A stretch of 64,000 nt of DNA from Xenopus tropicalis (taxonomy: Eukaryota > Chordata > Amphibia > Anura > Pipidae), in contig NC_030678.2 in assembly GCF_000004195.4 (NCBI RefSeq), positions 64,132,378 to 64,196,377 on the forward strand, in the 5' to 3' direction. The notes beneath the pieces were generated by a model. It was not told where the DNA came from. It did no database searches and saw only the letters and a program-made list of their open reading frames with translations. Below, in pieces: positions 43,875-55,887 of this stretch (the first letter of the stretch is position 1; every line of letters begins with the position of its first letter). Position numbers and translations under genes: made by a program.

Positions 43875-46464
43875 TTAACCCTTTAAGTGCCAGAAGAATT
43901 TCACATTTCGGTTCCCCTCAGTGCCAGACGTTTTGTAAACATTCTGTCCTCTCTAATTTTAGGGGCATTTACTGGGGGGGGCTTAAGTTTAGGTAGACAA
44001 ACTATATATTGTTTTTTTTTCAGGAGAACCTGAGGTTTCCAAATCTGAGTTTTTTGTGTATTTCCACTTCTGGAACAAGATTTAGAGCTCGAAATACAAA
44101 AAAAAAAAGGAAAATTATATTTTCATGATATGGGGATTTATACCAAAAACATTTTATTCTATGGACAAAAACTCAACCGATTTGGAAAGCCTCATGTCTC
44201 CCGAATGTGCCAATTACCTGATAAGTATAGTTTTATGGAGTTTTTAGATTCTATAGATCAAAAACTCCCAACAGTAAATTATCAAATTTTAAAAGCATTA
44301 CAGCAGAATACAGCATACTTTAGATTCCAAAGCAAAAAATCCTGGAACATTAGGTTTATCCCAGGAAACCATATAATTTTGAAAAGTACACATTCTGCCG
44401 AATCCAAAATGGGTAACCAAGTCTTCCAACTCCTAAGTACCAAACAGCAATTAATTTAGCTGTTTCTATGAAAAAAAAATCCCCTCAAAGCTTCCATTTT
44501 AAAGCATTATATCTCCCACATAACATTAGGTACTAAGATAACATCCTAAATATGAAAGCCAAGTGCCCACTGAACAGTTTGATGCCCATTGTGCATAGGA
44601 TCACTGATGTATCTAGCATTTATAGACCTCAAAAGAATGTTGGCGTATACAAATTGCCCAGGAGATCTCTTTAACTACTTCAATACATTTACTGCATTTT
44701 TGTGGGGTAAAAACACAAAAAAATACATTGACCCCCCCCCCCCAAACCATATATTTTTGGAAAGTACACATTTGGGTGAATTCAAAATGGGTACCCATGT
44801 TTTTCTACTCCAAACTACAGAGTCGCAATGCTTGCCCAAATTTGGCGGTTGTGATGAAATACCTGAAAAAGGCAACAAACCTTCAAATTTCAAGCACCTT
44901 ATCTCCCACATAACATTAGGTACCAAGAAAACACATCCTAAATATGAAAGCCAAGGGTCCACTGAACAGTTTGATACCCATTGTGCATAGGATCACCAAT
45001 GTATCTGGCATTTAGAGACCCCAAAAGGAAGTTAGTGCATACAAAGCAATATAAGCTACCGGCATGTATATTATCTGCCATAACACCCCCCTAATAGTAC
45101 GGAGAACCTAGAAAAACCATACATTTTCTGAAAGTACACATGGGTAAATACATCTTTCTACTGCAAACTACCAGACTACAAAGCAATGCTGAAAATCGTC
45201 ACAAAGCTTGCATTTACCCCATTATGTACCCCCACATTTTGTAACGTATCAACATAAATCATTCTAAATATGAATGCTAGGGGTCTACCGAACAGTTTGA
45301 TGCCCTATATGCATAGATTTACCAAACTATGTGGAGTACAGGGGCACACAAATAAAAATAGTTCTTATGAATTTTCACATATGACGCTCCGGCTCCAGCA
45401 ATTTTTGCACCCAGTATGTGCATTATGTGCCAAAAGACCCACTTAACAGTACAGAGACCCTAGAAAACCATATATTTTACGAAAGTACACATTCTGACAA
45501 AACAAAAATGGGTAAATACATCTTTCTACTGCAAACTACAAAGCTATGCTAAACGTTACGGTTTTTATAACATTTCTGAAAACTGTCACAAAGCTTGCAT
45601 TATGCCCTATTACATACACCACATTTCGTAACATACCAACATTAAAAACTCTAAATATGAACGCCAGGGGTCTACTAACCAGTTTGATGCCAATATACAC
45701 AGATTTACCAAACTATGTGGTGTACAGAGGAAGCCAAATTGAAATACAGCAGACAAAATGTCCATGGGCAAAGACAAGTAACAAAGAACAATGTAAAATG
45801 CAATAAAAATTGCTAAATTCCCCAAAAAATCACTAAAAACAATGTTTTTTTTGCCTAGTGATATCTGCAGTCAGAATCCCAGTTTGAGTATTTTGGCTTG
45901 GGCAAATTAGTTTTACAGACAAAATCAAGCGAACAACAACTGTTTAACTGAAAATGCTATGAAATGGCTAAAAATGTAATAATATGACTAAAAATGCACC
46001 AAAACCACAGAAAATGTAATAAAAACACCAAAATAATATACAAAAAGGTGTTGCACAGTGTGGGTAGCGAATCTGCTATCCACAATTGCAAAAAAAACTT
46101 TTTTCAGACAAGAAAAAAAAGCGATGAGATAAAAAAAAAAATCCACAAAATTGCATGTGTAAGTGTGTGTGTGTACACAATGCAGGATCCAGTGAGTGGG
46201 TGGCGCAGGAGGGGAAAGAGCAGGAAAAGGCAGGCATGTAGAATCTACGTGCCTGGCTTTTCCTATGGGGCCCCTGGTCGATCACGCCCCAGGGCCCACT
46301 CGTTACCCCGCCTCTGCTTGTTGTCTAGGGGCTGGGCAACGAGAGCTGCTCCTCCGCTCCCAAATCTTGAAGTGCTGCAGGACATAGAATCTACGTTCTG
46401 TGGCACTTGGGTACTTTTATCCACAGGACGTAGATTCTACGTCCGGTGGCGCTTAAAGTGTTAA
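43875..46464 (+). mobile_element. 2.6-kb TTAA element built of ~375-bp tandem units
   Basis: The ends TTAACCCTTTAAGTGCC and GGCGCTTAAAGTGTTAA are imperfect inverted repeats with TTAA borders. The interior holds four diverged units; the marker GAAAGTACACATT lies at about 44384, 44759, 45137 and 45480. Other unit markers are ACTGAACAGTTTGATGCCCA and CCCACATAACATTAGGTACC. The right end carries inverted copies of TAGATTCTACGTC. No transposase was seen. Confidence 0.8.
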
Positions 46465-46929
46465 AAGGGGAAAGCCAATTGGGGACAAATTTACTAGAGA
46501 TATACTAAAGATATTTTCTCTAGGAAAAAGTAATAAGTAACCAACAAAGGCACATTCCCAAGAGTGCAAAGACAGAAAATAAGGAACTGATTTTCCATTT
46601 ATGCACCAAAGAAAATAACTGATTAAGCACATTTGCTTTTTTTCTGTATCATTTGTAAGCAAATTATGTCCACTATTTTGTTTTTTTTTTGCATTTTACA
46701 ATCAAACTAAAGAAATAAAAATATAAAACAGATAAACAAAGTTGGCACTTACATCATATAGTTAGTGACCATTTTAAGATTGAACAGCATCAAGTTGTTG
46801 GAGTACACAAAGGGTTATGTGTGTGTTAGTCGTGCGGGAGGGATATGCTGGGGTTGGCGTCTAGCCAGGGTTCCCATATTTTCTCAATTTTTCTAAGTGT
46901 ACCCTGAGCATTGTATGACAATTTGATCA

Positions 46930-47005
46930 GTAGCAATGTAAAATACTGCCCAACTGTCCCGATTTTCACAGGACAGTCCCCTCTTTTGACAGCTCAACCC
47001 ACAGT
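46930..47005. repeat. 'CCCAACTGTCCCG' repeat fragment
   Basis: CCCAACTGTCCCGATTTTCACAGGACAGTCCC is the start motif of the element at 10997. Confidence 0.5.
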
Positions 47006-47154
47006 CCCGAGTAGCTTTTGGCTGAGAGCCCAAAAATCTTAATGAGCATCACCTGCACTTATAAACATTGTTTCTATCTTTTAATTAAATAAGTGGGCTT
47101 TTGGCAGAGTGCCCAGAAAAGTGAAAAGCCCCACCTGCACGGAGATACAATTGT

Positions 47155-47340
47155 AACTAATAAGTCCATCAAGTTCAACCTTTCCAAGTAAACCCAGCAC
47201 ACACAAACCTATACTGATCAATACACTCACATACATAAACCATATATACCAATATCAATACTAACTGTAGATTTTAGTATACCAATAGCCGTGGATATTA
47301 TGCTTGTTCAAGAACTCATCCAAGCCCCACTAAATGTAGT
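47155..47340 (-). mobile_element. CR1-type LINE 3' tail
   Basis: The sequence TCCATCAAGTTCAACCTTTC ... CTTGTTCAAGAACTCATCCA is the LINE tail also seen (inverse) at 24462-24605. Confidence 0.75.
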
Positions 47341-47396
47341 GTGTTGGGAGTTTTCTTAATTGAGAAGAATTAGAGGATAACAACCTGTGTCACTTA

Positions 47397-47600
47397 GTGG
47401 CTACTCGAGACTTTCATGCTGGTTTAGAGATTGGAATGGGCGGCTTTCTTATCTCCCGCTCTTTTTGGATTGTGGTGCTAGCGGAGCACGCTCCTGAGAT
47501 TATGCAGGGAGGGGGAGAAGTAGGAGGGCCTCTTCCTATGTCCCTGGTAAGGCCTCATCTTGAGTATGCAGTGCAGTTTTGCAGAGAAAGGATAAATCAG
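47397..47600 (+). pseudogene. Fragment with LINE reverse-transcriptase-like tail
   Basis: Near 47545-47585 the plus strand encodes SLVRPHLEYAVQFC, matching the ALVRPHLEYAVQFW of the LINE at 58625-59581. The preceding 130 bases are not recognised. Confidence 0.5.
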
Positions 47601-47686
47601 TTACAAATATTAAAACTGAATGGTAACACTAGTAAATTACTAGAACCCATAATTATATAAGTACTTTATTACAAAAGAAAGACATT

Positions 47687-50551
47687 TTAAAGGAGACATT
47701 TCATATCACCTTCATATTCAGTTATATGATTCATCTTTCTTCAATCTATGTAATCTTGCAGAAAAAAAACGATTTGAATGCATTTTACCTGCTAAAATCG
47801 TTTTTATATCAGAGCTGCAGAGAGATCTTCACTCCTCTGAAGCTAAACTGAAATGAGAGATGGGAGTGTCTCTTCATTCTCCCACAGGAAATGGTCACAG
47901 CACTGACTGACAGGCTGAACTCTGCTGTAGCAGGGAAAACCCCTCCCACCTCCCTGCCTGTGTATCTGTTACCAGTCTGCACATAGCTGTCCTGTGCTGC
48001 TGCCTGATCTTTACAAGTTGCAGGGAGTTGTTGCAGGAGAAAATACCAAAAAACAGCCAGTTTAGGTGTCAAAGTACAAGTTGCAGGGAGTTGTTGCAGG
48101 AGAAAATACCAAAAAACAGCCAGTTTAGGTGTCAAAGTACAAGTTGCAGGGAGTTGTTGCAGGGGAAAATAGCAAAAAACAGCCAGTTTAGGTATCAAAG
48201 TACAAGTTGCAGGGAGTTGTTGCAGGAGAAAATACCAAAAACCAGCCAGTTTAGGTATCAAAGTACAAGTTGCAGGGAGTTGTTGCAGGGGAAAATACCA
48301 AAAAACGGCCAGTTTAGGTATCAAAGTACAAGTTGGAGGGAGTTGTTGCAGGAGAAAATACCAAAAAACAGCCAGTTTAGGTGTCAAAGTACAAGTTGCA
48401 GGGAGTTGTTGCAGGAGAAAATACAAAAAAACGGCCAGTTTAGGTGTCAAAGTACAAGTTGCAGGGAGTTGTTGCAGGAGAAAATACCAAAAAACAGCCA
48501 GTTTAGGTGTCAAAGTACAAGTTGCAGGGAGTTGTTGCAGGGGAAAATACCAAAAAACAGCCAGTTTAGGTGTCAAAGTACAAGTTGCAGGGAGTTGTTG
48601 CAGGAGAAAATACCAAAAAACAGCCAGTTTAGGTGTCAAAGTACAAGTTGCAGGGAGTTGTTGCAGGGGAAAATACCAAAAAACGGCCAGTTTAGGTGTC
48701 AAAGTACAAGTTGCAGGGAGTTGTTGCAGGGGAAAATACCGAAAAACGGCCAGTTTAGGTATCAAAGTACAAGTTGCAGGGAGTTGTTGCAGGAGAAAAT
48801 ACCAAAAAACGGCCAGTTTAGGTGTCAAAGTACAAGTTGCAGGGAGTTGTTGCAGGAGAAAATACAAAAAAACGGCCAGTTTAGGTGTCAAAGTACAAGT
48901 TGCAGGGAGTTGTTGCAGGAGAAAATACAAAAAAAACCCCAGTTTAGGTGTCAAAGTACAAGTTGCAGGGAGTTGTTGCAGGAGAAAATACAAAAAAAAA
49001 CCCCAGTTTAGGTGTCAAAGTACAAGTTGCAGGGAGTTGTTGCAGGAGAAAATACAAAAAAAAACCCAGTTTAGGTGTCAAAGTACAAGTTGCAGGGAGT
49101 TGTTGCAGGAGAAAATACAAAAAAAAACCCAGTTTAGGTGTCAAAGTACAAGTTGCAGGGAGTTGTTGCAGGAGAAAATACAAAAAAAACCCAGTTTAGG
49201 TATCAAAGTACAAGTTGCAGGGAGTTGTTGCAGGGGAAAATACCAAAAAAACCCAATTTAGGTATCAAAGTACAAGTTGCAGGGAGTTGTTGCAGGAGAA
49301 AATACAAAAAAAACCCAGTTTAGGTATCAAAGTACAAGTTGCAGGGAGTTGTTGCAGGGGAAAATACCAAAAAAACCCAATTTAGGTATCAAAGTACAAG
49401 TTGCAGGGAGTTGTTGCAGGAGAAAATACAAAAAAAACCCAGTTTAGGTATCAAAGTACAAGTTGCAGGGAGTTGTTGCAGGGGAAAATACCAAAAAAAC
49501 CCAATTTAGGTATCAAAGTACAAGTTGCAGGGAGTTGTTGCAGGAGAAAATACCAAAAAAACCCAGTTTAGGTGTCAAAGTACAAGTTGCAGGGAGTTGT
49601 TGCAGGAGAAAATACAAAAAAAAACCCAGTTTAGGTGTCAAAGTACAAGTTGCAGGGAGTTGTTGCAGGAGAAAATACAAAAAAAACCCAGTTTAGGTAT
49701 CAAAGTACAAGTTGCAGGGAGTTGTTGCAGGGGAAAATACCAAAAAAACCCAATTTAGGTATCAAAGTACAAGTTGCAGGGAGTTGTTGCAGGAGAAAAT
49801 ACAAAAAAAACCCAGTTTAGGTATCAAAGTACAAGTTGCAGGGAGTTGTTGCAGGAGAAAATACAAAAAAAACCCAGTTTAGGTATCAAAGTACAAGTTG
49901 CAGGGAGTTGTTGCAGGGGAAAATACCAAAAAAACCCAGTTTAGGTGTCAAAGTACAAGTTGCAGGGAGTTGTTGCAGGAGAAAATACAAAAAAAAAACA
50001 GTTTAGGTGTCAAAGTACAAGTTGCAGGGAGTTGCATGTAAAAACAAACACATTTCTTTTCATTAGGTACAGTCTATAGAATAGACTCCTTTAGTATGAA
50101 AAACGTTTTTTTTGGCAAAATATTATTTTTCAATAAAGAGATTTAAGAGGCTTACTTACAAGGATCGAGTCACAGACGCTGCCAGCCAAGTGAACAGCTT
50201 TTCAGGAGGGCTGGGCGGGGCTGGGAGCAGAACAAGAGAGAAGGACCCCAGCGTGACTGAGGTGGGCGGGGAAATGACATCACCAAAGTCCCCGCCCACA
50301 TCTCACGCCCACTCCTCTCTCATTGGCTGCAGCGTGTCTATGGGAAAGAAGCTAGGGCCGGCGGCCCGAGCTGAAGACAGAGACTTGCTTCTGGCAGGAA
50401 GCCCTGTGGATGGGAGGGGCTGCAGTGTTTCAGCAGGGATTTAACAGCCTTCTTGAAGAGTAAGTAGAAAATAAACTTTATTGTATTCAATTTTTCTGTG
50501 TTAGCTGCTTTTTAAGATAAAGTGAAAATTTATTGTATATGTCTCCTTTAA
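47687..50551. mobile_element. T2-type element carrying a 2-kb minisatellite
   Basis: TTAAAGGAGACATTTCATAT at the left and ATATGTCTCCTTTAA at the right are inverted ends matching TTAAAGGRR, with TTAA borders. The short outer parts are unique (47700-48000; 50040-50550, with a GC-rich stretch at 50190-50440). The middle is the array listed next. No transposase seen. Confidence 0.88.
48008..50035. repeat. 62-63-bp minisatellite, about 32 copies
   Basis: The unit contains TACAAGTTGCAGGGAGTTGT and TGCAGGAGAAAATACC followed by a variable A-run and AGTTTAGGTGTCAAAG. In 48008-48930 units are exactly 63 bp (21 codons) and have AACAGCCAG or AACGGCCAG. From 48930 they have AAAACCCAG and lengths of 61-64 bp. 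In 49200-49830 two variants alternate, giving a ~124-bp dimer. Because 63 is a multiple of 3, open frames of 394 (minus) and 327 (plus) codons run through it; these are not genes. Confidence 0.97.
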
Positions 50552-51660
50552 ATGTAGCCCTAGAGCTATTCCACTACCAGGGGAGTAGTATTTTACCAAA
50601 TCTATGGTCTTTTGGTGTATGCAGCAACTTGTAATTTAAGAATTAGTAGGCAACCGCTGTGCAGAAGTAAGAAATTATTCTATACTTCAGGATTATGCAC
50701 TTCCAGTTGCATGTGACTTTAGCTGTGGCTGTAAGGAGCCACTTGCTCAGTGTCCTACCCAACTTGCACACATTAGACAAGCATCATGGCACCCTAAAGA
50801 TCAACCAACACAAACAAAACTCACTGCCACCACTCTCATACATCTCACACTGGCAATAAGAGAGGCCAAGGGTTATTGTAATTGAAACACACACTCTTCC
50901 TACCAGCAAATAGTGCCATCCTCCAAAATAAATCCAAAGCATAAGTAGAAGAGCTATCACAGTTTAAGGGGCATCAGCATCAGGTATAGTAGACAACCCC
51001 TCTCCTGAAGGAATGCAAGGGGGTGTGGCCTAGCAGGACACAACATAAGTTTTTATAACCTCCTGTTAGTAAGTGCTGGTATGGACCATAACTACTTACA
51101 AGAACAGAAGAAATTATATTCATTGGTCATATTTTTACCTACTGGATCCATACACACCAAAGACCAATGCTGTGTGACCTGCCCCTATCCAGATATTCCT
51201 AACTGACAGACTCAGGTAACAGGTATGGAGTCTGGGATGATTATTGAGTCTATATTTTTATGTGACCTCCATGTCACCTATGAAGGGGTCTGATGTGAAC
51301 TCTAACTCCTTTGTGAGCTTTCACTCCCCCACATGGCATGGCTCTTAACAGTCTGTTACAGCCAGGGCTTAGAGTAGGGTATCACAGTGACTCCTTTACA
51401 CCATACCTCCCAACATTTGGAAAATGGAAAGACCGAAAAAAAGAAATGCAGCTCATAGCGCAGATTTTTTTTTATTGACCATGCCAATTTTTGTGACCAC
51501 ACCCCCTAAATACCACCCCTTTTTACTAAATTTGGCAGGTTTTGGGGTCTTTTTTTTTTTTTTTTTGCTAAAAGGGTTGAAATTGCCCTTTAAGCTGCAA
51601 GTCTAAATTCCCCCAAGAGACAATTGTATCTAAGTGCATGTGTAGCGTGTTAACTTTCTG
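50552..51660. other. Intron, no gene seen
   Basis: Mostly unique-looking. At 51400-51540 a fragment CATACCTCCCAACATTTGGA with ACCACACCCCCTAAATACCA belongs to the repeat also seen at 10997 and 12188. Confidence 0.45.
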
Positions 51661-51689
51661 GGCTCTTTTGCCAAAAATCTACTAAAAAA

Positions 51690-51805
51690 TAATTTAAACC
51701 CAATAAGATTGAAGTGTGGTGATCCAAATTATGGTAAGATCCCTTATCTGAAAAACCCCCAGGTCCTGAGTATTCTGGATAACAGGTCCCATATCTGTAC
51801 TGGCA
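51690..51805 (-). mobile_element. 'ACAGGTATGGGACC' family, fragment
   Basis: GATCCAAATTATGGTAAGAT ... TTCTGGATAACAGGTCCCAT, inverse of the copy at 37851. Confidence 0.75.
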
Positions 51806-51929
51806 GAATGATTTATAAATATCTTGGCCTGCTTTATTTAACTATTACATGCCTGTATCATAACAACACTAAATTCCAGGTAATTGTGTTGGGTTGAAAA
51901 CCCCAACATACTGTTCTTCAACTTTGGCT

Positions 51930-54280
51930 TCTTCTTCTTCTTCTTCTCCTCGTCTTTTCGTGGCGCCGCTCCGAACACCCCAATTTTTCCATTGACTTTG
52001 ACAGGGAAGATTTTCACTGCTGCCACTCTTACAGCTTTGAAGCTACACACCCCAAACTTGAATAACATAATAATGGGGTCACGCCGAATGAAACAGCGAC
52101 ATTTGTTGGATGACCCCAAAGTGGGAGGGGGCAACAACAGTCAATCAAATTTCACCCATTGACTTTAATGGGGAAATTGAAACTGCTGCCAATCTTACAG
52201 CTTTGAGGCTATACTCCCCAAACTTGAATCACATATTCATGGGGTCAGCCTGAATGAAAATATGATGATTGCTAGATGTCCAAAAGTGGGCATAGCTGTG
52301 AACAGCCAATCAGATTTTACCTATTGATTTGGGGGAAATCCAACCTGCTGCCATTCTCACAGTAATAACGCCAGGGTCCCCAAACTTTGCAGAGTTAGGC
52401 ACCAGGTAACTGTGGTTCAAGGTAAGAAAAAGTGGGCGGAGCCACCAACAGCCAAAATAAGTTTACCTATTGACTTTCAATGGGGAAATTCAACCTGCTG
52501 CCATTCTCACAGAATTAACACCAGGGTCCCCAAACTTTTCACAGTTGGTCACTAGGGGACTGCAGTTTTAATTTTACAAAAGTGTGCGGAGCCACCAACA
52601 ACCAATCAGATTTCACCTATTGATTTTTATTGGATTCTTGCCAGGGTTCCCAAACTTTGCAGTCAGACACTGGGTGACTACGCATTTAAGGTTTTTTGTA
52701 TTTTTGTAAGTGGGTGGAGCCACCAACAGCCAATCAGATTTTACCTATTGACTGTAAATGGGGAAATTCAACCTGCTGCCATTCTCACAGTATTAACACC
52801 AGGGTCCCTAAACTTTTCACATTTGGTCACTAGAGGACTGCAGTTTTAGTTTTAAAAAATAGTCGGCAGGGCCACAAACAGCCAATCAGATTTTACCTAT
52901 TGAATTTTATTGGTTTGATGCCAGGGTTCGCAAACTTTGCACAGTGACTTCGTACTCAAGGTTAGAAAAAGTGGGCGGGGCTGCCAAAAGCCAATCATAT
53001 TTATTTTATTGTTTTCAGTGGGGAAATTGTAACTGCTGCCATTCTCGCATGTTTAATGTCAGGGTCCCCAAACTTTGCACGGTTTGTCACTAGGTGACTA
53101 TGTTCCAAGTTTAGAAAAGTGGGAGGGGCCAACAACAACCAATCAGATTTAACCTATAGACTTCATATGTTTACATTTAAACTGCGGCCATTCTTTAAAT
53201 ATTAATACTAAGGTCTCCAAACTTTGCAGAACTAGTCACCTGGTTAAGAGTTAGAAAAAGTGGCTGGAGCCACCAACAGCCAATCAGATTTTAACTATTG
53301 ATTTTCAATGGGGAAATTCAACCTGCTGCCATTCTTACAGTATTAACACCAGGGTCACTAGGGGACTGCATTTTTAGGTTTTAAAAAGTGGGTGGAGCCA
53401 CCAACAGCCAATCAGACTTTACCTATTGATTTTTTTTTTTGGTTTAAATTTAAAATGCTGCTTTTCTCACACTATTTATGTCAGGGTTCCCAAACTTTGC
53501 ACAGTCAGTCACTGGATGACTACATATTCAGGGTTAGAACAAGTGGGAGGAGCCACCAACAGCAAATCCATTTCCACCCATTAGATTTCAAACTGATGCC
53601 ATTATTTAAATATTAATTCCAGGGTTGTTAAAGTTTCCAGAGTTACTCACTGGGTATTTGCCGTTCAAAGTTGGAAAAAAGTGGACGGAGCCACCAACAG
53701 CCAATAACATTTCACCTATTTACTTTCAATGGTGAAGTGTAAAATGCTGTCAAGTCTCACAATTTTTATGCCTGAGTCCCCAAAATTTGCAAAGTTGGTC
53801 ACTGGGGGACTGCAGTTCAAAAATAGGAAAAGTGGGTTGGGTTACAGCCAATCAGATTTCATCCATTGAATTTTATTGGTTTAAATTTAAAATGCTGTCA
53901 TTCTCACACTATTTATGCCAGGGTGCCCACTGTTTGTCACTGGGTGACTTCAACTCAAGGTTAGAAAAAGTGGGCGCACCCACCAACCACCAATCACAAT
54001 TCACCTATTGACTTTTATTGGTTTAAATTTTAACTGCTGCCGTTCTGTAACTATTAATCCTAGGGTCCCTAAACTTTGCAGAGTTAGTCACTGGGTAACT
54101 GCAGTTCCAGGTTAGAAAAAGTCACTCGTTGACTTTCAGTGGGGAAATTTAAGTTGCTGCCATTCAGACACTATTAAAACCAGCGTCCCCAAACTTTGCA
54201 CAGTGGTTTTTACTATATAACTGTGGTCCAAGGTTAGAGAAAGTGGGCAGAGCCCATTCAGTGACTTCATGTTTTTCAAC
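51930..54280. repeat. ~140-bp satellite, about 15 diverged units
   Basis: Recurring blocks: GCCACCAACAGCCAATCAGA, TTTACCTATTGACTTTCAAT, AACCTGCTGCCATTCTCACA, CAGGGTCCCCAAACTTTGCA, GTCACTGGGTGACT. The CCAATCA block recurs at about 52302, 52600, 52730, 52880, 53140, 53280 and 53405, with spacing 115-150 bp where consecutive. Units are 70-85% alike by eye. No inverted ends were recognised. Confidence 0.92.
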
Positions 54281-54567
54281 CCAACATGAAGTTTGTTCTC
54301 AAACTTCCCTTTCTAGTTTCCACTGTCTTTTTATTATTTAATACACTGCTTATAAAACACAAATAATTCTGTTGGCATAGGGACTTAGACATCTAAAGCA
54401 CAATAATCAATCTTTTACTCGCAAAATATGCCCATTTCCTGCCCATCCCCACCCCCCCTTGCGTACTACACCCCCCTCTGTGATCAGGGTGGGAGCGGGC
54501 TGGGTCAGCAGGGGCTATAGTGCCCACCAACGTTTGGTGTATAGAATGGTGGGTGAGACCAAATACA

Positions 54568-54982
54568 TTAAAGAAATACTGTCATGGGGAAACATTTTTT
54601 TTTTCTTTAAAGCACATTAGTATAGCTCTATAGCAGAGCTCCTTAACAACCCCCCCCAACAGCCGATCAGCAGAACAAAAGAAAAGTAGCAAGATATCTA
54701 CTGGGAGCTGCTACCACAACAGCACTCAATAGTAAGAAATCATAGTCCAGCTTGCGACTCGTCCAATTACATGGGAGTAGAAGAAACAATAGGTTACCTG
54801 AAAGCAGTTCTAATGTGTAGCGCAGGATGCTCAGAATCAGGCAAAAGCAGATGGCTGCCTATACACCAATATTACAACTAAAAAAATACAATTTTAAATA
54901 GTAGAGTGAATTATTTGCTATGTAAACAGTGAAATTTAGAAATAAAAAGTATACTATAAAAATCATGGCAGTATCCCTTTAT
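54568..54982. mobile_element. T2-type MITE (TTAAAGAAATACTGTCATGG)
   Basis: The left end TTAAAGAAATACTGTCATGG pairs with ATCATGGCAGTATCCCTTTA at the right. It shares internal blocks with 35796-36320. It ends 80 bp from the anks1a PTB exon at 55065. Confidence 0.85.
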
Positions 54983-55064
54983 ATTATGATCAGCAAACAG
55001 AAATAATCAAGAAAAACAAAGAAGCAGAACATAACTTCTTCCCTTCTTCCCATTATATACTTAC

Positions 55065-55181
55065 ACTGGACTCATAACCACAAGACTCAAATATTAACTT
55101 CTCTGGCTGGTGTTGCCAATTTTGCAGAGAGGCATATGAAGTGGTAACATTTGGAGGGCGTAGAGATAACCTGGGCTCCTC
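55065..55181 (-). CDS. anks1a: anks1a exon: start of PTB domain
   Basis: The exon encodes 39 residues: a linker ([12 protein letters not shown]) followed by [19 protein letters not shown]. The acceptor is atgtag|GAGGAG and the donor AGT|gtaagt. The [16 protein letters not shown] segment is nearly invariant in ANKS1 proteins as I recall and leads into the first strand of the phosphotyrosine-binding domain. This domain recognises NPxY-type peptides in receptors. The exon lies 571 bp from the linker exon and is separated from the next by an 11.5-kb intron holding two large satellites. Confidence 0.95.
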
Positions 55182-55314
55182 CTACATTGAAGTATAAATT
55201 AAATGTAAGATCATGCAAGCATAACTATAGATCAATTGCCAACACAATTCACATAAACAAATAAAATAATTGTGTTCCTTTAACATTACTTATTTTAACT
55301 GTGCTGTTCTGATA

Positions 55315-55626
55315 TATATATACTCGGGACCTGGGGGACCTGGGGTTTTCCGGATAAGGGATCTTTCCATAATTTGGATCTTAATATCTTAAATCTACTA
55401 AAAATCATAAAAACATAATTAATCCTTATTGGAGACAAAACAATCCTATTGGATTTATTTAATATCTTAGTAGGGATCAAGTAGAAGGTACTGTTTAATT
55501 GTAACAGAAATCATTTTTAAAAATTAGACTCGATTATAAGCAAATAATTCTATGGGAGATGGTCTTTCTGTAATTCAGAACTTTCTGGATAACGGGTGTC
55601 CAGATAAGTGATCCCATACCTGTACT
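55315..55626. mobile_element. 'ACAGGTATGGGACC' family copy
   Basis: TCGGGACCTGGGGGACCTGG, TTTTCCGGATAAGGGATCTT and the end GTGATCCCATACCTGTAC match the copy at 37851. Lies between two anks1a exons only 571 bp apart. Confidence 0.88.
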
Positions 55627-55752
55627 ATTTTACATAGTATAGGAAGAGATTCCAGTAGAACGAGAGATTAAAGCTTTCAAATAAACATCTCTCATCGTTG
55701 AATAAATATATCCTATTTGCCTGGGAACAAATGGTAGTTAAGAAACTCAAAC

Positions 55753-55887
55753 CTCCACAGCTGGTACCAGAATAGCCTGGTGTTCTTCTGTATTCTCTGC
55801 ACCTGCTGTCCAGCTTCTTTCACTTTCCAAACCAGTAACCTGGTCCCCCAAAACAAGAGAAGAACCACATGACAGTAAGTCCGGACA
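55753..55887 (-). CDS. anks1a: anks1a exon: linker between SAM and PTB domains
   Basis: The exon encodes 45 residues beginning CPDLLSCGSS and ending AILVPAVE. The acceptor is ctctccag|TGTCCG and the donor GAG|gtttga, a weaker donor lacking the usual gtaagt. The residues are Ser- and Glu-rich with no recognisable fold. Only the start resembles the human linker as I recall it (CQDLLSQ). The open frame, both splice signals and exact phase match with its neighbours support it as a real exon. Because it is a multiple of three and weakly spliced, it may be a cassette exon (inference). Confidence 0.85.

Noticed and set aside
45994..46464. 156-codon open frame at the right end of the TTAA element
   Set aside because: No similarity; it covers subterminal inverted repeats shared with other copies.
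47809..48993. 394-codon minus-strand open frame as a protein gene
   Set aside because: It is a translated 63-bp tandem repeat; no start context, splice signal or family similarity.
48028..49011. 327-codon plus-strand open frame as a protein gene
   Set aside because: Same satellite read on the other strand; unit length is a multiple of three.
48008..50035. CRISPR-like array (regular repeats)
   Set aside because: Repeats are head-to-tail without unique spacers, in a vertebrate intron.
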